This document shows positions 19,381-28,058 of a DNA stretch of 64,000 bases, piece by piece. Both the position numbers and the translations under genes were made by a program. Source of the stretch: DATAGF01 sp963834875. Lineage in GTDB: Bacteria; Actinomycetota; Thermoleophilia; Miltoncostaeales; Miltoncostaeaceae. The notes under the pieces were generated by a model. The model was not told the DNA's origin, did not search any database, and saw nothing but the letters and a program-made list of their open reading frames with translations. Location of the stretch: assembly GCA_963834875.1 (NCBI GenBank), contig CAWIDG010000027.1, positions 490,629 through 554,628 on the forward strand, given 5' to 3'. How positions within the stretch are numbered: position 1 is the stretch's first letter; every line of letters starts with the position of its first letter.

Positions 19381-20090
19381 GCTCCCCCCGGCGTCGCGCG
19401 CTGGCGGCGACGGGCGGCGGTCGCGCGGCGGACGCGCCGCGATCTGGGCCTCGGCGGCGTGGCCCTCCTCGCCGTCCAGCGCCTGACGCCCCGCCGGCTC
19501 GGCCGGGTCGAGTGCTTCGTCGTCCTGGAGCGGGCCGCTGTGCCGGATCCGCCGACGGAGGGGCTCGCCGGCTTTCGCTGGGCCGGGCCCCCGGACATCG
19601 ATCGGATCGCGTCCCTCGGACGGCCCGCGGCCGACCTGGACGCCCGTCTGTCCCGGGGCGACTGCGTGGTCGTCGCCGAGGAGGGCGGCGGGTCGTGGCC
19701 CAGCAGTGGTACGAGCGCGGCCGCCACGAGGAGGAGGGCATCGAGTTCCCGCTCGCCCACGACGAGATCTGGTCATACGACGGCCTGGTCCTGGAGTCCC
19801 ACCGCGGCCGCGGCATCCATCGGCGGCTGGTCCGGGCGGCGGACCCGCGGCTCGCCGCCGAGGGCGTCGCGCGCGTCCTGACGGCCGTCGAGCTCGTCAA
19901 CCGCCCGGCCCTCCGCTCGGCCGCCCGGGGAAGGGGCCGGCGGATCGGCCTCGATCGTGCTGGTGCGGCTGGACGGGCTCTCGCTGCGGCGCGAGGAGTG
20001 GGGCGGCCCCGCCTCGTGGCGCGTCTACCGCGGCCGCGCGCCGGTCGCGCTGCCGCCGCCGGGCGCCGCCGGCACCGCCCCGTCGGCTAG
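19377..20090 (+). pseudogene. GNAT acetyltransferase-like gene broken by several frame changes
   Basis: ATG 19377 overlaps the preceding stop. Conserved pieces lie in successive frames: VECFVVLERAAVPDPP and IDRIASLGRPAADLDARLSRGDCVVVAEEG in frame 1, then VVAQQWYERG and YDGLVLESHRGRGIHRRLVRAA (the acetyl-CoA RGxGxxRxL-type loop) in frame 3, then LVRLDGLSLRREEWGG back in frame 1. TAG 20088-20090 in frame 3 is the likely end before convergent trmO. At least three corrections are needed. The intact motif order suggests a recently functional gene or assembly indels. Confidence 0.55.
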
Positions 20091-20120
20091 GCGCCCGTGC
20101 GCCCGACCGGCGCCCTGGGC

Positions 20121-20540
20121 TCAGCGGTCGCACCTGTCGGACAAGGGCTCGAGGACCGGCTTCAGGTCGAGGATCGGCGTCCCGTCGAGGGCCTCGAGGC
20201 TGCGCACCCGCAGCCGCGGGCCCTCCACCGCCACGATCTCGACCCGGTGGAGCCCGATCGGGTTGGGCCGGTCGGGCGAGCGCGTGCTGAAGACCCCCGT
20301 CTCGGGCCTCGACGGGTCGTCGCGCGGGTGCACCCGCAGCACGTCGCGCCGGCCGCGGTGCAGCCAGGTGAGGAGGATCGCCTCCTGGCCGGCCCGGACG
20401 TCGCCGAGGGCCTCCAGCACCGCGTCGTCGAAGACGAGCCAGGCCTCGGGCGCCCCCTCGTCGCCCTGCTTGGGGGCCCGGTCAGGGTCCACCAGGGGGG
20501 ACTCGACCCGCCCGATCGGCCGGAGCTCGAGGTCGCTCAT
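20121..20540 (-). CDS. trmO: TrmO-like tRNA m6t6A37 methyltransferase (TsaA/YaeB domain)
   Basis: This 139-aa single-domain protein has the TsaA signature GVFSTRSPDRPNPIGLHRVEI near residues 90-110, the region that binds S-adenosylmethionine and the tRNA. LRPIGRVESPL is the conserved opening. TrmO N6-methylates threonylcarbamoyl-adenosine 37 in tRNA-Thr. It is shorter than the E. coli protein, which has an extra C-terminal domain; short forms are common. It lies 10 bases downstream of the NmrA-like gene in the same direction. Confidence 0.85.
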   Translation of the reverse strand: MSDLELRPIGRVESPLVDPDRAPKQGDEGAPEAWLVFDDAVLEALGDVRAGQEAILLTWLHRGRRDVLRVHPRDDPSRPETGVFSTRSPDRPNPIGLHRVEIVAVEGPRLRVRSLEALDGTPILDLKPVLEPLSDRCDR

Positions 20541-20550
20541 GAATTCCCCA

Positions 20551-21393
20551 TCATCTCGCGTGCGCCGGCGCGCCGGCCCAGACGCCGGTGGCCGCGGTCT
20601 CGCGGGCGTAGTCGCGGAAGTCCCGGGCCGGGCGGCCCAGGGCGCGCTGAACGCCGTCGGCGAGCGACGCGTTGCGGCCGTCGAGCACCTCGCCGAAGAG
20701 GTAGGTCATGAGCCACACGGCGTCCTCGGGGTACTCCGCCTCGGCGAGGCCGGCCGCGAACTCGTCCTGCGAGATCCGGACCACCCGGATCTCGCGGCCC
20801 GTGGCGCGCGAGATCTCCGCCACCGCGTCCTCGAAGCGCAGCAGGCGCGGGCCCGTGAGCTCGTAGACCTGGCCCGCGTGGCCGTCCTCGGTGAGGGCGG
20901 CCACGGCGACGTCGGCGATGTCCTCGGCGTCCACGAACGGCTCTGGGACCTCGCCCACCGGCAGCGCGATCTCGCCGGCCTGGACGTACTCGAGGAACGC
21001 GCCCTCGCTGAAGTTCTGGTTGAACCAGCTGCAGCGCACGACCGTCCACTCGAGGCCGGACGCCATGACGGCCCGCTCGGCGCGCTGGGCCTCCTCCTCG
21101 CCGCGCCCGGACAGCAGCACGAGCCGGCGCACCCCGCGCTCGGCCGCCAGGGCCGAGAACGCCTCGACGGCGGCCGGGGCGGCCGGGACGGCCAGGTCGG
21201 GGAAGTAGGACACGTAGACCGCGCGACGCCCCTCGAGCGCCGGCCCCCAGGTGGCGCGGTCGTCCCAGTCGAACGGCGGGTCGCCGGATCGCGAGCCCAC
21301 GCGCACCTGCACGTCGCGCGCCCGCAGCCGCTCGGCGACACGCCGGCCGGTCTTGCCGGTGCCGCCGAGCACCAGGATCGTCTGGTCGGTCAT
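20551..21393 (-). CDS. NmrA-like NAD(P)-binding protein
   Basis: ATG 21393 is chosen because GAGGAG lies just upstream. The protein opens ILVLGGTGKTGRRVAERL, an NmrA/atypical-SDR GGTGxxG loop. VYVSYFPDLAVPAAPAAVEAF and WTVVRCSWFNQNFSEG follow, typical of NmrA-type quinone oxidoreductases or redox sensors such as QorB. It lacks the YxxxK pair of classical SDRs. It diverges from an AraC-type regulator, a common arrangement where the regulator controls the oxidoreductase. Substrate is unknown. Confidence 0.85.
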   Translation of the reverse strand: MTDQTILVLGGTGKTGRRVAERLRARDVQVRVGSRSGDPPFDWDDRATWGPALEGRRAVYVSYFPDLAVPAAPAAVEAFSALAAERGVRRLVLLSGRGEEEAQRAERAVMASGLEWTVVRCSWFNQNFSEGAFLEYVQAGEIALPVGEVPEPFVDAEDIADVAVAALTEDGHAGQVYELTGPRLLRFEDAVAEISRATGREIRVVRISQDEFAAGLAEAEYPEDAVWLMTYLFGEVLDGRNASLADGVQRALGRPARDFRDYARETAATGVWAGAPAHAR

Positions 21394-21446
21394 CGCTCCT
21401 CCTCGGTCCGATCGCTTCATGCACCGCAGTGAAGCCCGAGGCGGTG

Positions 21447-21490
21447 AGACGCTCCATGGCTGGATCGCTCGAACTCATACGCGAGCGTCT
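21447..21490. promoter_or_regulatory. Inverted repeat in the NmrA/AraC divergent region
   Basis: The arms AGACGCTC (21447-21454) and GAGCGTCT (21483-21490) are perfect complements separated by 28 bases. They sit 12-55 bases before the AraC ATG. Spacing and location suit an operator for the adjacent regulator or an RNA hairpin in its leader. No experimental or family consensus was used. Confidence 0.35.
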
Positions 21491-21501
21491 AGAGTCCCGC
21501 C

Positions 21502-22439
21502 ATGGACGCGGTGGCGGGACTGCTCGACGGCCCCCGCGCGCGCGGCGCCTTCATGCTGCGCTCGAGCATGGACCCGCCCTGGTCGCTGCGCATCCGCGAC
21601 GAGGCACCGCTCACGCTCTGCGCGATCGTCCGGGGGGACGCGTGGGTGGTCCCGGACGAGGGCGACCCCGTGCGCCTCGCGGCCGGCGACGCGGCGGTCT
21701 TCCGCGGCCCGGACCACTACACGGTGGCCGACGACCCGGCGACGCCGCCCCAGGTCGTCATCCACCCCGGCCAGCGCTGCACCACCCCGGACGGGGAGGA
21801 CCTCTCGGCGGCCATGAGCCTCGGCGTGCGGACCTGGGGCAACAGCCCGGACGGCGCGACCGTGATGCTCACGGGCACGTACCAGATGGACGGCGAGGTG
21901 AGCGGGCGCCTGCTGCGCGCGCTGCCGCCGCTGCTGGTCATGCCGGCGCGAGGAGTGGAACAGCCCGCTGATCCCGCTCCTGGCCTCCGAGGTCGCGGTG
22001 GACGACCCGGGCCAGGAGGCCGTCCTCGACCGGCTGCTCGACCTGCTGCTGATCGCCGTGCTGCGCGCGTGGTTCGCCCGCCCGGAGGCCGAGGCGCCGG
22101 GCTGGTACCGCGCGTACGCCGATCCGGTCGTCGGGCCCGCGCTGCGGCTGATGCACAACGCGCCGGAGCGCCCGTGGAGCGTGGCCGAGCTCGCCCGGGC
22201 GAGCGGCGCGTCGCGGGCGGCGCTGGCGCGGCGCTTCACCGAGCTCGTCGGCCAGCCGCCGATGACGGTTCCTGGCCGAGTGGCGCATCGCGCTGGCCGC
22301 CGACCTGCTGCTGGAGCCGGGCGCGACCATCGGCTCGGTCGCGCCCCGGGTCGGCTACGGCAGCCCCTTCGCCCTGAGCGCCGCCTTCAAGCGCCTGCGG
22401 GGCGTCAGCCCGCAGGAGTTCCGCGCCGCCCCGGCCTAG
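21502..22439 (+). CDS. AraC-family transcriptional regulator with cupin sensor, two frame changes
   Basis: The N-terminal half is an AraC_binding-type cupin (LTLCAIVRGDAWVV, VRLAAGDAAVFRGPDHYTVAD). A frame change near 21945 leads into PLLASEVAVDDPGQEAVLDRLLDLLLIAVLRAW. The first helix-turn-helix follows: PWSVAELARASGASRAALARRF. A second change near 22265 leads to FLAEWRIALAADLLLEPGATIGSVAPRVGYGSPFALSAAFKR, the second AraC helix-turn-helix. TAG ends at 22439. It likely regulates the divergent NmrA-like gene. Confidence 0.75.
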
Positions 22440-23448
22440 TCGAGAGCCAGCCCCGCGTCACGAGCGACTCGGCGATCTGGACCGCGTTGGTGGCGGCGCC
22501 CTTTCGCAGGTTGTCGCTCACCACCCACATGACGAGGCCGCGCGGGTGGGAGGCGTCCTCCCGGATGCGCCCGACCAGGACCTCGTCCCGCCCGGCCGCC
22601 TCGCGCGGCAGCGGGTAGCGGGCGGCGGCGGGCTCGTCGTCCAGCACCAGGCCCGGAGCCGCCATCATCAGGTTGCGGGCGTCGTCCGCGGTGAGCTCGT
22701 CGGTCGTCTCGACGTGGACCGCCTGGGAGTGGGCGTAGAGCACGGGCACGCGCACGCAGGTCGCGCTGACCCGGAGCTCGGGCAGGCCGAGCATCTTGCG
22801 GGTCTCGTCGGCGACCTTCTGCTCCTCGCCCGTGTAGCCGTCGTCGGCGAAGTCGCCGATGTGCGGGAGGACGTTGAACGCGATGGGGTGGGGGTAGACG
22901 GACGGCTCGGGCTCCTCGCCGGCGAGGAAGCCCGCCGTCTGCTCGCGGAGCTCCGCCACCGCCGCGGCGCCGGTGCCGCTCACCGACTGGTAGCTCGAGA
23001 CCACGACCCGCTCGAGCCCCACGGCGTCGGCGATCGGCTTGAGCGCGACGACCAGCGGCGCCGCGACGCAGTTGGGGTTGGCGACGATGCCGCTGTGGCC
23101 CTCGAGGGCGTCCTCGTTGACCTCGGGCACGACCAGCGGCACGTGCGGGTCCATGCGGAAGGCGCTCGAGTTGTCGATCACCACCGCCCCGGATTCCACC
23201 GCGGCTGCCGCGAACTGGCGCGAACGCGCCGCGCCCGCCGAGAAGAGCGCGATCTGGATGTCCTCGAACGCGTCGTGCGACAGCCGCCTCACGACGCGGG
23301 GGCGCCCGAGGTAGTCGAGCTCCGTCCCCTCGCTGCGCGCCGACGCCAGCGGCCGCAGCTCGGTGACGGGGAAGCCGCGCTCCTCGAGCACGCGGAGCAT
23401 GGTCCCCCCGACGGCGCCCGTGGCGCCGACCACGGCGACGTTAAACAT
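22405..23448 (-). CDS. asd: Aspartate-semialdehyde dehydrogenase
   Basis: NADPH-dependent reduction of aspartyl phosphate to aspartate semialdehyde, second step of Lys/Thr/Met synthesis. ATG 23448 gives FNVAVVGATGAVGGTMLRVLEERGF, the NADP loop. VIDNSSAFRMDPHVPLVVPEVN follows, then IVANPNCVAAPL with the catalytic Cys near residue 128. VSVSGTGA-type and EEQKVADETRKML segments complete the family pattern. It overlaps the end of lysC by 8 bases. Its last about 15 codons overlap the 3' end of the convergent AraC gene. Confidence 0.93.
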   Translation of the reverse strand: MFNVAVVGATGAVGGTMLRVLEERGFPVTELRPLASARSEGTELDYLGRPRVVRRLSHDAFEDIQIALFSAGAARSRQFAAAAVESGAVVIDNSSAFRMDPHVPLVVPEVNEDALEGHSGIVANPNCVAAPLVVALKPIADAVGLERVVVSSYQSVSGTGAAAVAELREQTAGFLAGEEPEPSVYPHPIAFNVLPHIGDFADDGYTGEEQKVADETRKMLGLPELRVSATCVRVPVLYAHSQAVHVETTDELTADDARNLMMAAPGLVLDDEPAAARYPLPREAAGRDEVLVGRIREDASHPRGLVMWVVSDNLRKGAATNAVQIAESLVTRGWLSTRPGRRGTPAG

Positions 23449-24688
23449 CGGCGCGGGAGACGGCGGCCGCATCTCGGCGCGCGGCCTCGCTGGTCAGGTC
23501 GAACGCGTCGTGCAGCGCCCGCACCGCACGCTCGACCTCGCGGCGGTCGATGACCACGGTGATGCGGATCGTGCTCGTGTCGATCATCTGGAGGTTGATG
23601 CCCTCCTCGGCGAGCACCCGGAACATCTTGGCCGCCACGCCGGGCTCCGACTTCATGCCGGCCCCGACGAGCGTCACCTTGCCGATCTGGTCGTCGCTCG
23701 ACAGATCGCGGAAGCCGAGGCGGTCCCGCAGCTCCTCGACCGTGTCGAGCGCCATGGCGAGCTCGTCGAGGGGCACGGTGAACGACACGTCGGCCCCGCG
23801 CACGTCGCTGACGTTCTGGATGATCGTGTCCACGTTGAGGTCGCGGTCGGCGAGGGCGGTGAAGATCTGGGCCGCCACGCCTGGGCGGTTCTCGACCCCG
23901 GAGATGGTGACCTTGGCCTCGTCGCTCTTGTGGGAGATCCCCGAGACGATCGCCTTCTCCATGCCGGGTGTCTCCTTCCTGATCCAGGTGCCCTCCTCCG
24001 GCAGGAAGGAGGAGCGCACGTGCAGCGGGACGTCGTGGCGGCGGGCGAACTCGACCGACCGAAGGGCGAGCACCCTGGAGCCCGTCGCGGCCATCTCGAG
24101 CATCTCCTCGTGGCTGACGAGGGGGAGCTTCCGGGCTCCCGGCTCGATGCGGGGGTCCGCGGTGAACACGCCCGTCACGTCAGTGTAGATCTCGCAGACG
24201 GCCGCATCGAGCGCGGCCGCGAGCGCGACCGCCGTCGTGTCCGAGCCGCCGCGCCCGAGGGTGGTGACGTTGCGGTCGCTCGAGACGCCCTGGAAGCCGG
24301 CCACGAGGACGATGTGGCCCCCCTCCAGCGCCTCGCGCAGCCGCTCGGCCCGGATCTCGAGGATCTTGGCCTTCGTGTGCGAGTCGTCGGTGACGATGCC
24401 GGCCTGCGAGCCGGTGAACGAGCGCGCGTCGTGGCCGAGATCGTGGAGGGCCATCGCCATGAGGGCGCACGAGATGCGCTCGCCCGTGGAGAGCAGCATG
24501 TCCATCTCGCGCGGGTCGGGCCGGTCCGAGATCTCCCGCGCCAGGGCGACGAGGCCGTCGGTCGTCTTGCCGCGCGCCGACACCACCGCGAGGACCTCGT
24601 CGCCCTCCTCGCGGGCGTCCGCGATGCGCCGCGCCACGTTCTTGATCTTGTCCGCGTCGGCGACGGAGCTGCCGCCGAACTTCATCAC
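23441..24688 (-). CDS. lysC: Aspartate kinase
   Basis: This enzyme phosphorylates aspartate in the first step of the Lys/Thr/Met pathway. MKFGGSSVADADKIKNVARRI is the kinase opening. VSARGKTTDGL, TLGRGGSDTTAVALAAAL and the SLRSVEFARRHDVPLHVRS-like segment are catalytic-domain marks. Two ACT domains begin near residues 265 and 345 (VTISGVENRPGVAAQIFTAL, VTLVGAGMKSEPGVAAKMF), the usual site of Lys/Thr feedback. Start is GTG 24688 or the ATG right after it. asd follows in an overlapping operon. Confidence 0.94.
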   Translation of the reverse strand: MMKFGGSSVADADKIKNVARRIADAREEGDEVLAVVSARGKTTDGLVALAREISDRPDPREMDMLLSTGERISCALMAMALHDLGHDARSFTGSQAGIVTDDSHTKAKILEIRAERLREALEGGHIVLVAGFQGVSSDRNVTTLGRGGSDTTAVALAAALDAAVCEIYTDVTGVFTADPRIEPGARKLPLVSHEEMLEMAATGSRVLALRSVEFARRHDVPLHVRSSFLPEEGTWIRKETPGMEKAIVSGISHKSDEAKVTISGVENRPGVAAQIFTALADRDLNVDTIIQNVSDVRGADVSFTVPLDELAMALDTVEELRDRLGFRDLSSDDQIGKVTLVGAGMKSEPGVAAKMFRVLAEEGINLQMIDTSTIRITVVIDRREVERAVRALHDAFDLTSEAARRDAAAVSRADV

Positions 24689-24760
24689 GCGCAGGCCGAT
24701 GCCCGTCCTCCCCTTCTCGGATCCCCCAAGGATGCTGGACCTGCGCGGGGATTCAACTGG

Positions 24761-25350
24761 TCAGAGGTCACGTCGACCCAGCAGGGCCCGGCCGAGGGTC
24801 AGCTCGTCGGCGTGCTCCAGGTCGGCGCCCACCGGGAGGCCGCTGGCCAGGCGCGTCACCCGGACCCGCCCGCGCACGAGGTCGGCGAGGTAGAGCGCGG
24901 TCGCCTCGCCGGACATGGTCGGGTTGGTGGCGATGACGAGCTCGCTCACCCCGTCGGCGTCGATGCGGGCCACGAGCTCGCCGATGCGCAGGTCCTCGGG
25001 GTCCACGCCGTCGATCGGCGACAGCGCCCCGCCCAGCACGTGGTAGCGGCCCCGGTACTCGTGCGTGCGCTCGATCGGCAGGATCGCCGAGGGCTCCTCG
25101 ACCGCGCACAGCAGCGACGCGTCTCGGCGCGGGTCGGCGCAGATCGGGCACAGCTCGGCCTCGGCGAAGCTGAAGCAGACCGCGCAGGGGCGCAGGCGCT
25201 CGCTCATCTCGGCGATCGCCTCGGACAGGGCGCGGGCGCGCTCGGGGGGGCCTTCATCAGGTGGAACGCGAGCCGCTGCGCGCTGCGCGGGCCGATGCCC
25301 GGCAGCCGCGACAGCTCCACGACGAGCTTCTCGATGGAGGGGGTGAGCAG
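24761..25350 (-). CDS. recR: Recombination mediator RecR, frame lost at a C7 run
   Basis: RecR loads RecA with RecF/RecO at gaps. The N-terminal helix-hairpin-helix IEKLVVELSRLPGIGPRSAQRLAFHLM is readable in one frame. The C4 zinc finger CAVCFSFAEAELCPICADPRR, the Toprim domain ILPIERTHEYRGRYHVLGGALSPIDGV, and the C-terminal GLPVGADLEHADELTLGRAL are in another. The break is a homopolymer of seven G on the plus strand at 25244-25250; one more base restores about 196 aa, the normal length. The start lies near CTG 25350 (LLTPSIEKL), with no clear ATG/GTG. It follows ybaB. Confidence 0.88.
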
Positions 25351-25367
25351 GCGTCGGCCCTCGAGGG

Positions 25368-25703
25368 CTAAAGGCCGGGGATGCCCAACCCGGACAGGCC
25401 CCCGGTGACCGAGCCGAGCCGGTCCTGGGCGAGCTGCTGCGCAGCGCGCATCGCCTCGTTGACGGCCGCCACGATCACGTCCTGGAGCAGCTCGAGGTCC
25501 TCGGGATCGACGGCCTTCGGGTCGATCGTGAGCTCGAGCAGCTCGAGGCCCCCGCTGACGCGCGCCGTCACCGCGCCGCCGCCCGCCTGCGCGGTCACCG
25601 ACTCCTGCTGCAGCTCGGTCTGCACGCGGGCCATGTCCTCCTGCATCTTCTGCATCTGCTTGAGCATCTTCTGGGGGTTCATCCCGCCCTGCGCCACGGT
25701 CAT
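25368..25703 (-). CDS. ybaB: YbaB/EbfC family nucleoid-associated protein
   Basis: ATG 25703 has a strong GAGGAGG site and overlaps the dnaX stop (ATGA). The core starts MNPQKMLKQMQKMQEDMARVQTEL, an amphipathic helix. GGGAVTARVSGGLELLELTIDP and EDLELLQDVIVAAVNEAMRAA follow, the family fold of the DNA-binding dimer. It is small (111 aa) with a Gly-rich tail GLSGLGIPGL. The dnaX-ybaB-recR order is the widespread bacterial arrangement. Confidence 0.92.
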   Translation of the reverse strand: MTVAQGGMNPQKMLKQMQKMQEDMARVQTELQQESVTAQAGGGAVTARVSGGLELLELTIDPKAVDPEDLELLQDVIVAAVNEAMRAAQQLAQDRLGSVTGGLSGLGIPGL

Positions 25704-27325
25704 CCTCCTCGGTCGGGGCGCTCGCCCTCCTCGACGGCGCTGAACATGGACTTGAACTCGGCCAGGAGCGAGTCGTCGTCGAGGGGGGCCGCCTCCTCCT
25801 CGGGCTCCGCGGGGGGCGCCGCGTCGGCGGAGAACTCCACGGCCAGGGGGCGGCCGGCGACGGACTCGACCGCGATCCGCACCCGCTCGCGGTGCTCCGG
25901 ACGCGCGAGCATGTCGGCGCGCAGGACGCTCGTCACCGCCACGACCAGCCGCCGCTCGTCGATCTCGGCCGGCCGCGAGCCGTCGAGGAGGCCGCGCGTG
26001 GGGGGCGCGTCCCGCTCGAGGGCGTCGAGCACCTGCGACCACACGCGCTGCGCGTGCTCGAGGTCGGCGGGCATCGGCTCGTGGGCCGGCGGCTCCGGCG
26101 CCGGCGGCTCGGCCGGGGGAGCGGGGGCGGGCGCGGCGGGCGGAGGGGACGGCGCGGCTGCGCGGGGGGCGCCCGCCTCCAGCGCCTCGATGCGGGACGC
26201 GAGCGCGGCGGCGGTCGCGTCGAGGGCCGGCCGGCTGAGGCGCGCCGCCACCAGCTCGAGCTGCAGCCGGGGGTCGGCGCCGCCGTGGCGGATGCGCACC
26301 TGGGCGTCGGCGAGCAGGTCCAGCCCGTGCACGACCTGGGACGCGGGGAGCTGGTTGGCCTGGGCCTGGAGGCGGGCGACCTCCTCCGGCGAGAAGGCCC
26401 ACTCGTCGCGCGGCCGGGCGCCCTGCTGCAACAGGCAGACGTACCGCAGGTGGGCCACGAGGCCACGGATCGCCTGCTCCGAGTCCACCGGCCCGTCGAG
26501 GGTGCTCTGAAGCAGCTCGAAGGCGCCCGCCGCGTCCCCGCCGGCCATCAGGTTGACGAGCTCGAACACCGACTCGCGCGACACCGCGCCGATGAGCTCG
26601 AGGGCGTCGCTCACCTCGACCCGCCCGCCGGCGTAGGTCGAGATCTGATCGAGCAGGCCCAGGGCGTCGCGGTACGAGCCGTCGGCCGCGCGGGCCAGGA
26701 TGTCGAGCGCCTGCTCGCCGGCCTCGATCCCCTCGGCGCGCGCCACGCGATCGAGCACCCGCGTGAGGGCCGGGATGCCCGGCTTGCGGAGGACGTAGTG
26801 CTGCAGGCGCGAGCGGATCGTGCCGAGGATGTCCCAGGGCTGGGTCGTGCAGAGGATCACCACCAGGTGCGGCGGCGGCTCCTCCAGCGTCTTCAGGAGG
26901 GCGCTCGCCGCCTGGTCCTGGATCTGGTGGGCCTCGTCCATGATCGTGATGCGGTACCGGCTCGCCACCGGCGCGTAGCGGACGGTCTCCAGCCACTCGC
27001 GCATCTCGTCGATGCGGCGCGCGCTGGAGGCGGCGTCGACCTCCACGACGTCCAGCCAGTCCGGCTGGCCGGTGCGGCGGCACGAGTCGCAACGGCCGCA
27101 GGGCTCCGCGGTCGGCCCCGGGCTCGACTGGCAGTTCAGGCAGCGCGCGAGGATGCGCGCCGTGGTCGTCTTGCCGGTGCCGCGCGGCCCCGAGAAGAGG
27201 TAGCCCTGGGCCGGCCGCCCCGATCGCAGCGCGTTGCCGAGCGCCCGCCCCACGTGGTCCTGGCCGACCATGTCGGCGAACGTGGTGGGCCGGTGGCGGT
27301 TGTAGAGGCTGGACGCGCCCGTCAA
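25700..27325 (-). CDS. dnaX: DNA polymerase III subunit gamma/tau
   Basis: Clamp-loader ATPase that also holds the replisome together. SLYNRHRPTTFADMVGQDHV leads to Walker A GPRGTGKTTTA and a zinc-binding cluster CLNCQ...CGRCDSC. Walker B is IMDEAHQ, and sensor/SRC residues lie in LGTIRSRLQ. After about residue 385 there is an Ala/Pro-rich linker followed by a tau-like C-terminal domain. TTG 27325 is taken as start because frames further upstream run into the SRP RNA gene 7 bases away. The 541-aa length is normal. No ribosome site is obvious. Confidence 0.93.
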   Translation of the reverse strand: MTGASSLYNRHRPTTFADMVGQDHVGRALGNALRSGRPAQGYLFSGPRGTGKTTTARILARCLNCQSSPGPTAEPCGRCDSCRRTGQPDWLDVVEVDAASSARRIDEMREWLETVRYAPVASRYRITIMDEAHQIQDQAASALLKTLEEPPPHLVVILCTTQPWDILGTIRSRLQHYVLRKPGIPALTRVLDRVARAEGIEAGEQALDILARAADGSYRDALGLLDQISTYAGGRVEVSDALELIGAVSRESVFELVNLMAGGDAAGAFELLQSTLDGPVDSEQAIRGLVAHLRYVCLLQQGARPRDEWAFSPEEVARLQAQANQLPASQVVHGLDLLADAQVRIRHGGADPRLQLELVAARLSRPALDATAAALASRIEALEAGAPRAAAPSPPPAAPAPAPPAEPPAPEPPAHEPMPADLEHAQRVWSQVLDALERDAPPTRGLLDGSRPAEIDERRLVVAVTSVLRADMLARPEHRERVRIAVESVAGRPLAVEFSADAAPPAEPEEEAAPLDDDSLLAEFKSMFSAVEEGERPDRGG

Positions 27326-27331
27326 GGAGAC

Positions 27332-27606
27332 GTGACCGTGCACCCGTCGTCGAAACGCGATGTGAGGGCTGGCCCCGGGCCGCTTGCTCCGGCGAGGTTG
27401 CCCCACTGCGCGTGCGCGGGTCCGCTTAAGGCTGCTTCCTTCCGGATCTGACCTGGTTCGCGGTCGCACACCGAATGGGACCTCGCCATCGTTGCCGCTC
27501 TGCCCGACGCCGTGCTTCTCGCACCGGCCCCTCGAACGGGGATTGAGCCCCGCTGTAGCGGATTGCGGGTACAGGGCACCGCTAGCTCCCCGCCTAGCAC
27601 GGTCAC
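27332..27606 (-). ncRNA. ffs: Signal recognition particle RNA, large bacterial type with Alu domain
   Basis: On the minus strand the S-domain apical loop reads CCGGAAGGAAGCAGCC with the preceding GTCAGAT, the hallmark of SRP RNA that binds Ffh. It is closed by GGCGAGGT/ACCTCGCC arms (27480-27487 with 27391-27398). The 5' part contains GTGCTAGGCGGGGAGC, GCGGTGCCCTGTA and CGCAATCCGC. This is the Alu-domain sequence known from Bacillus scRNA. The ends GTGACCGTGC and GCACGGTCAC pair perfectly, defining a 275-nt RNA. It lies directly upstream of dnaX, as in Bacillus. Confidence 0.9.
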
Positions 27607-27646
27607 ACGACGAGGATAGTCCACCCCAGGAGCCCGCGCGAGCGGG

Positions 27647-27940
27647 CTACCGCTTGTCGTCCCCGCGCCGCCGGTAGGGCAGCTTCGGGGCCACCCGCTC
27701 GCCCCGCTTGCGCGCCGCGTTGGCCCCGAAGAGCGCCGCGACGCCGCCGCCGATCATGGCCATGGTGATGGCCAGGTAGGCCCATCCGCGCGCGCCGCTC
27801 TCGCGGCCGGCGACCTCGAAGATGAGCCACATCACCGAGCCCCAGACCGCGCCCAGCACGACCCCGGTCGCGACCACGAGCAGCCGCGAGGGGACGCGGC
27901 CCTCGGCCGTCTCCGTGCTCTCGTCCGACCGCTTCGCCAC
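27647..27940 (-). CDS. Small two-helix membrane protein
   Basis: This 97-aa protein starts at GTG 27940. A short polar N-terminus (KRSDESTETAEG) precedes two membrane helices: LLVVATGVVLGAVWGSVMWLIF near residues 20-42 and AYLAITMAMIGGGVAALFG near 54-72. A basic tail (RKRGERV...RRRGDDKR) should lie in the cytosol. I do not recognise the family. It sits upstream of the SRP RNA in the same direction; the 40-base gap has no clear terminator. Confidence 0.6.
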   Translation of the reverse strand: MAKRSDESTETAEGRVPSRLLVVATGVVLGAVWGSVMWLIFEVAGRESGARGWAYLAITMAMIGGGVAALFGANAARKRGERVAPKLPYRRRGDDKR

Positions 27941-28058
27941 GTCCGCAGTGTAGGACAACCGCCGGACCTGACGGCGCCTGTGATCCGGGCCTCGTTCCGG
28001 CGCGTAGCAGGGGTGTGAGTCGCCGAACGACGGCGACCGACCACCCGGAGCGAACGAA

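Noticed and set aside
27326..27469. N-terminal extension of DnaX upstream of 27325
   Set aside because: The sequence there is the SRP RNA, and the peptide is not like any DnaX N-terminus.
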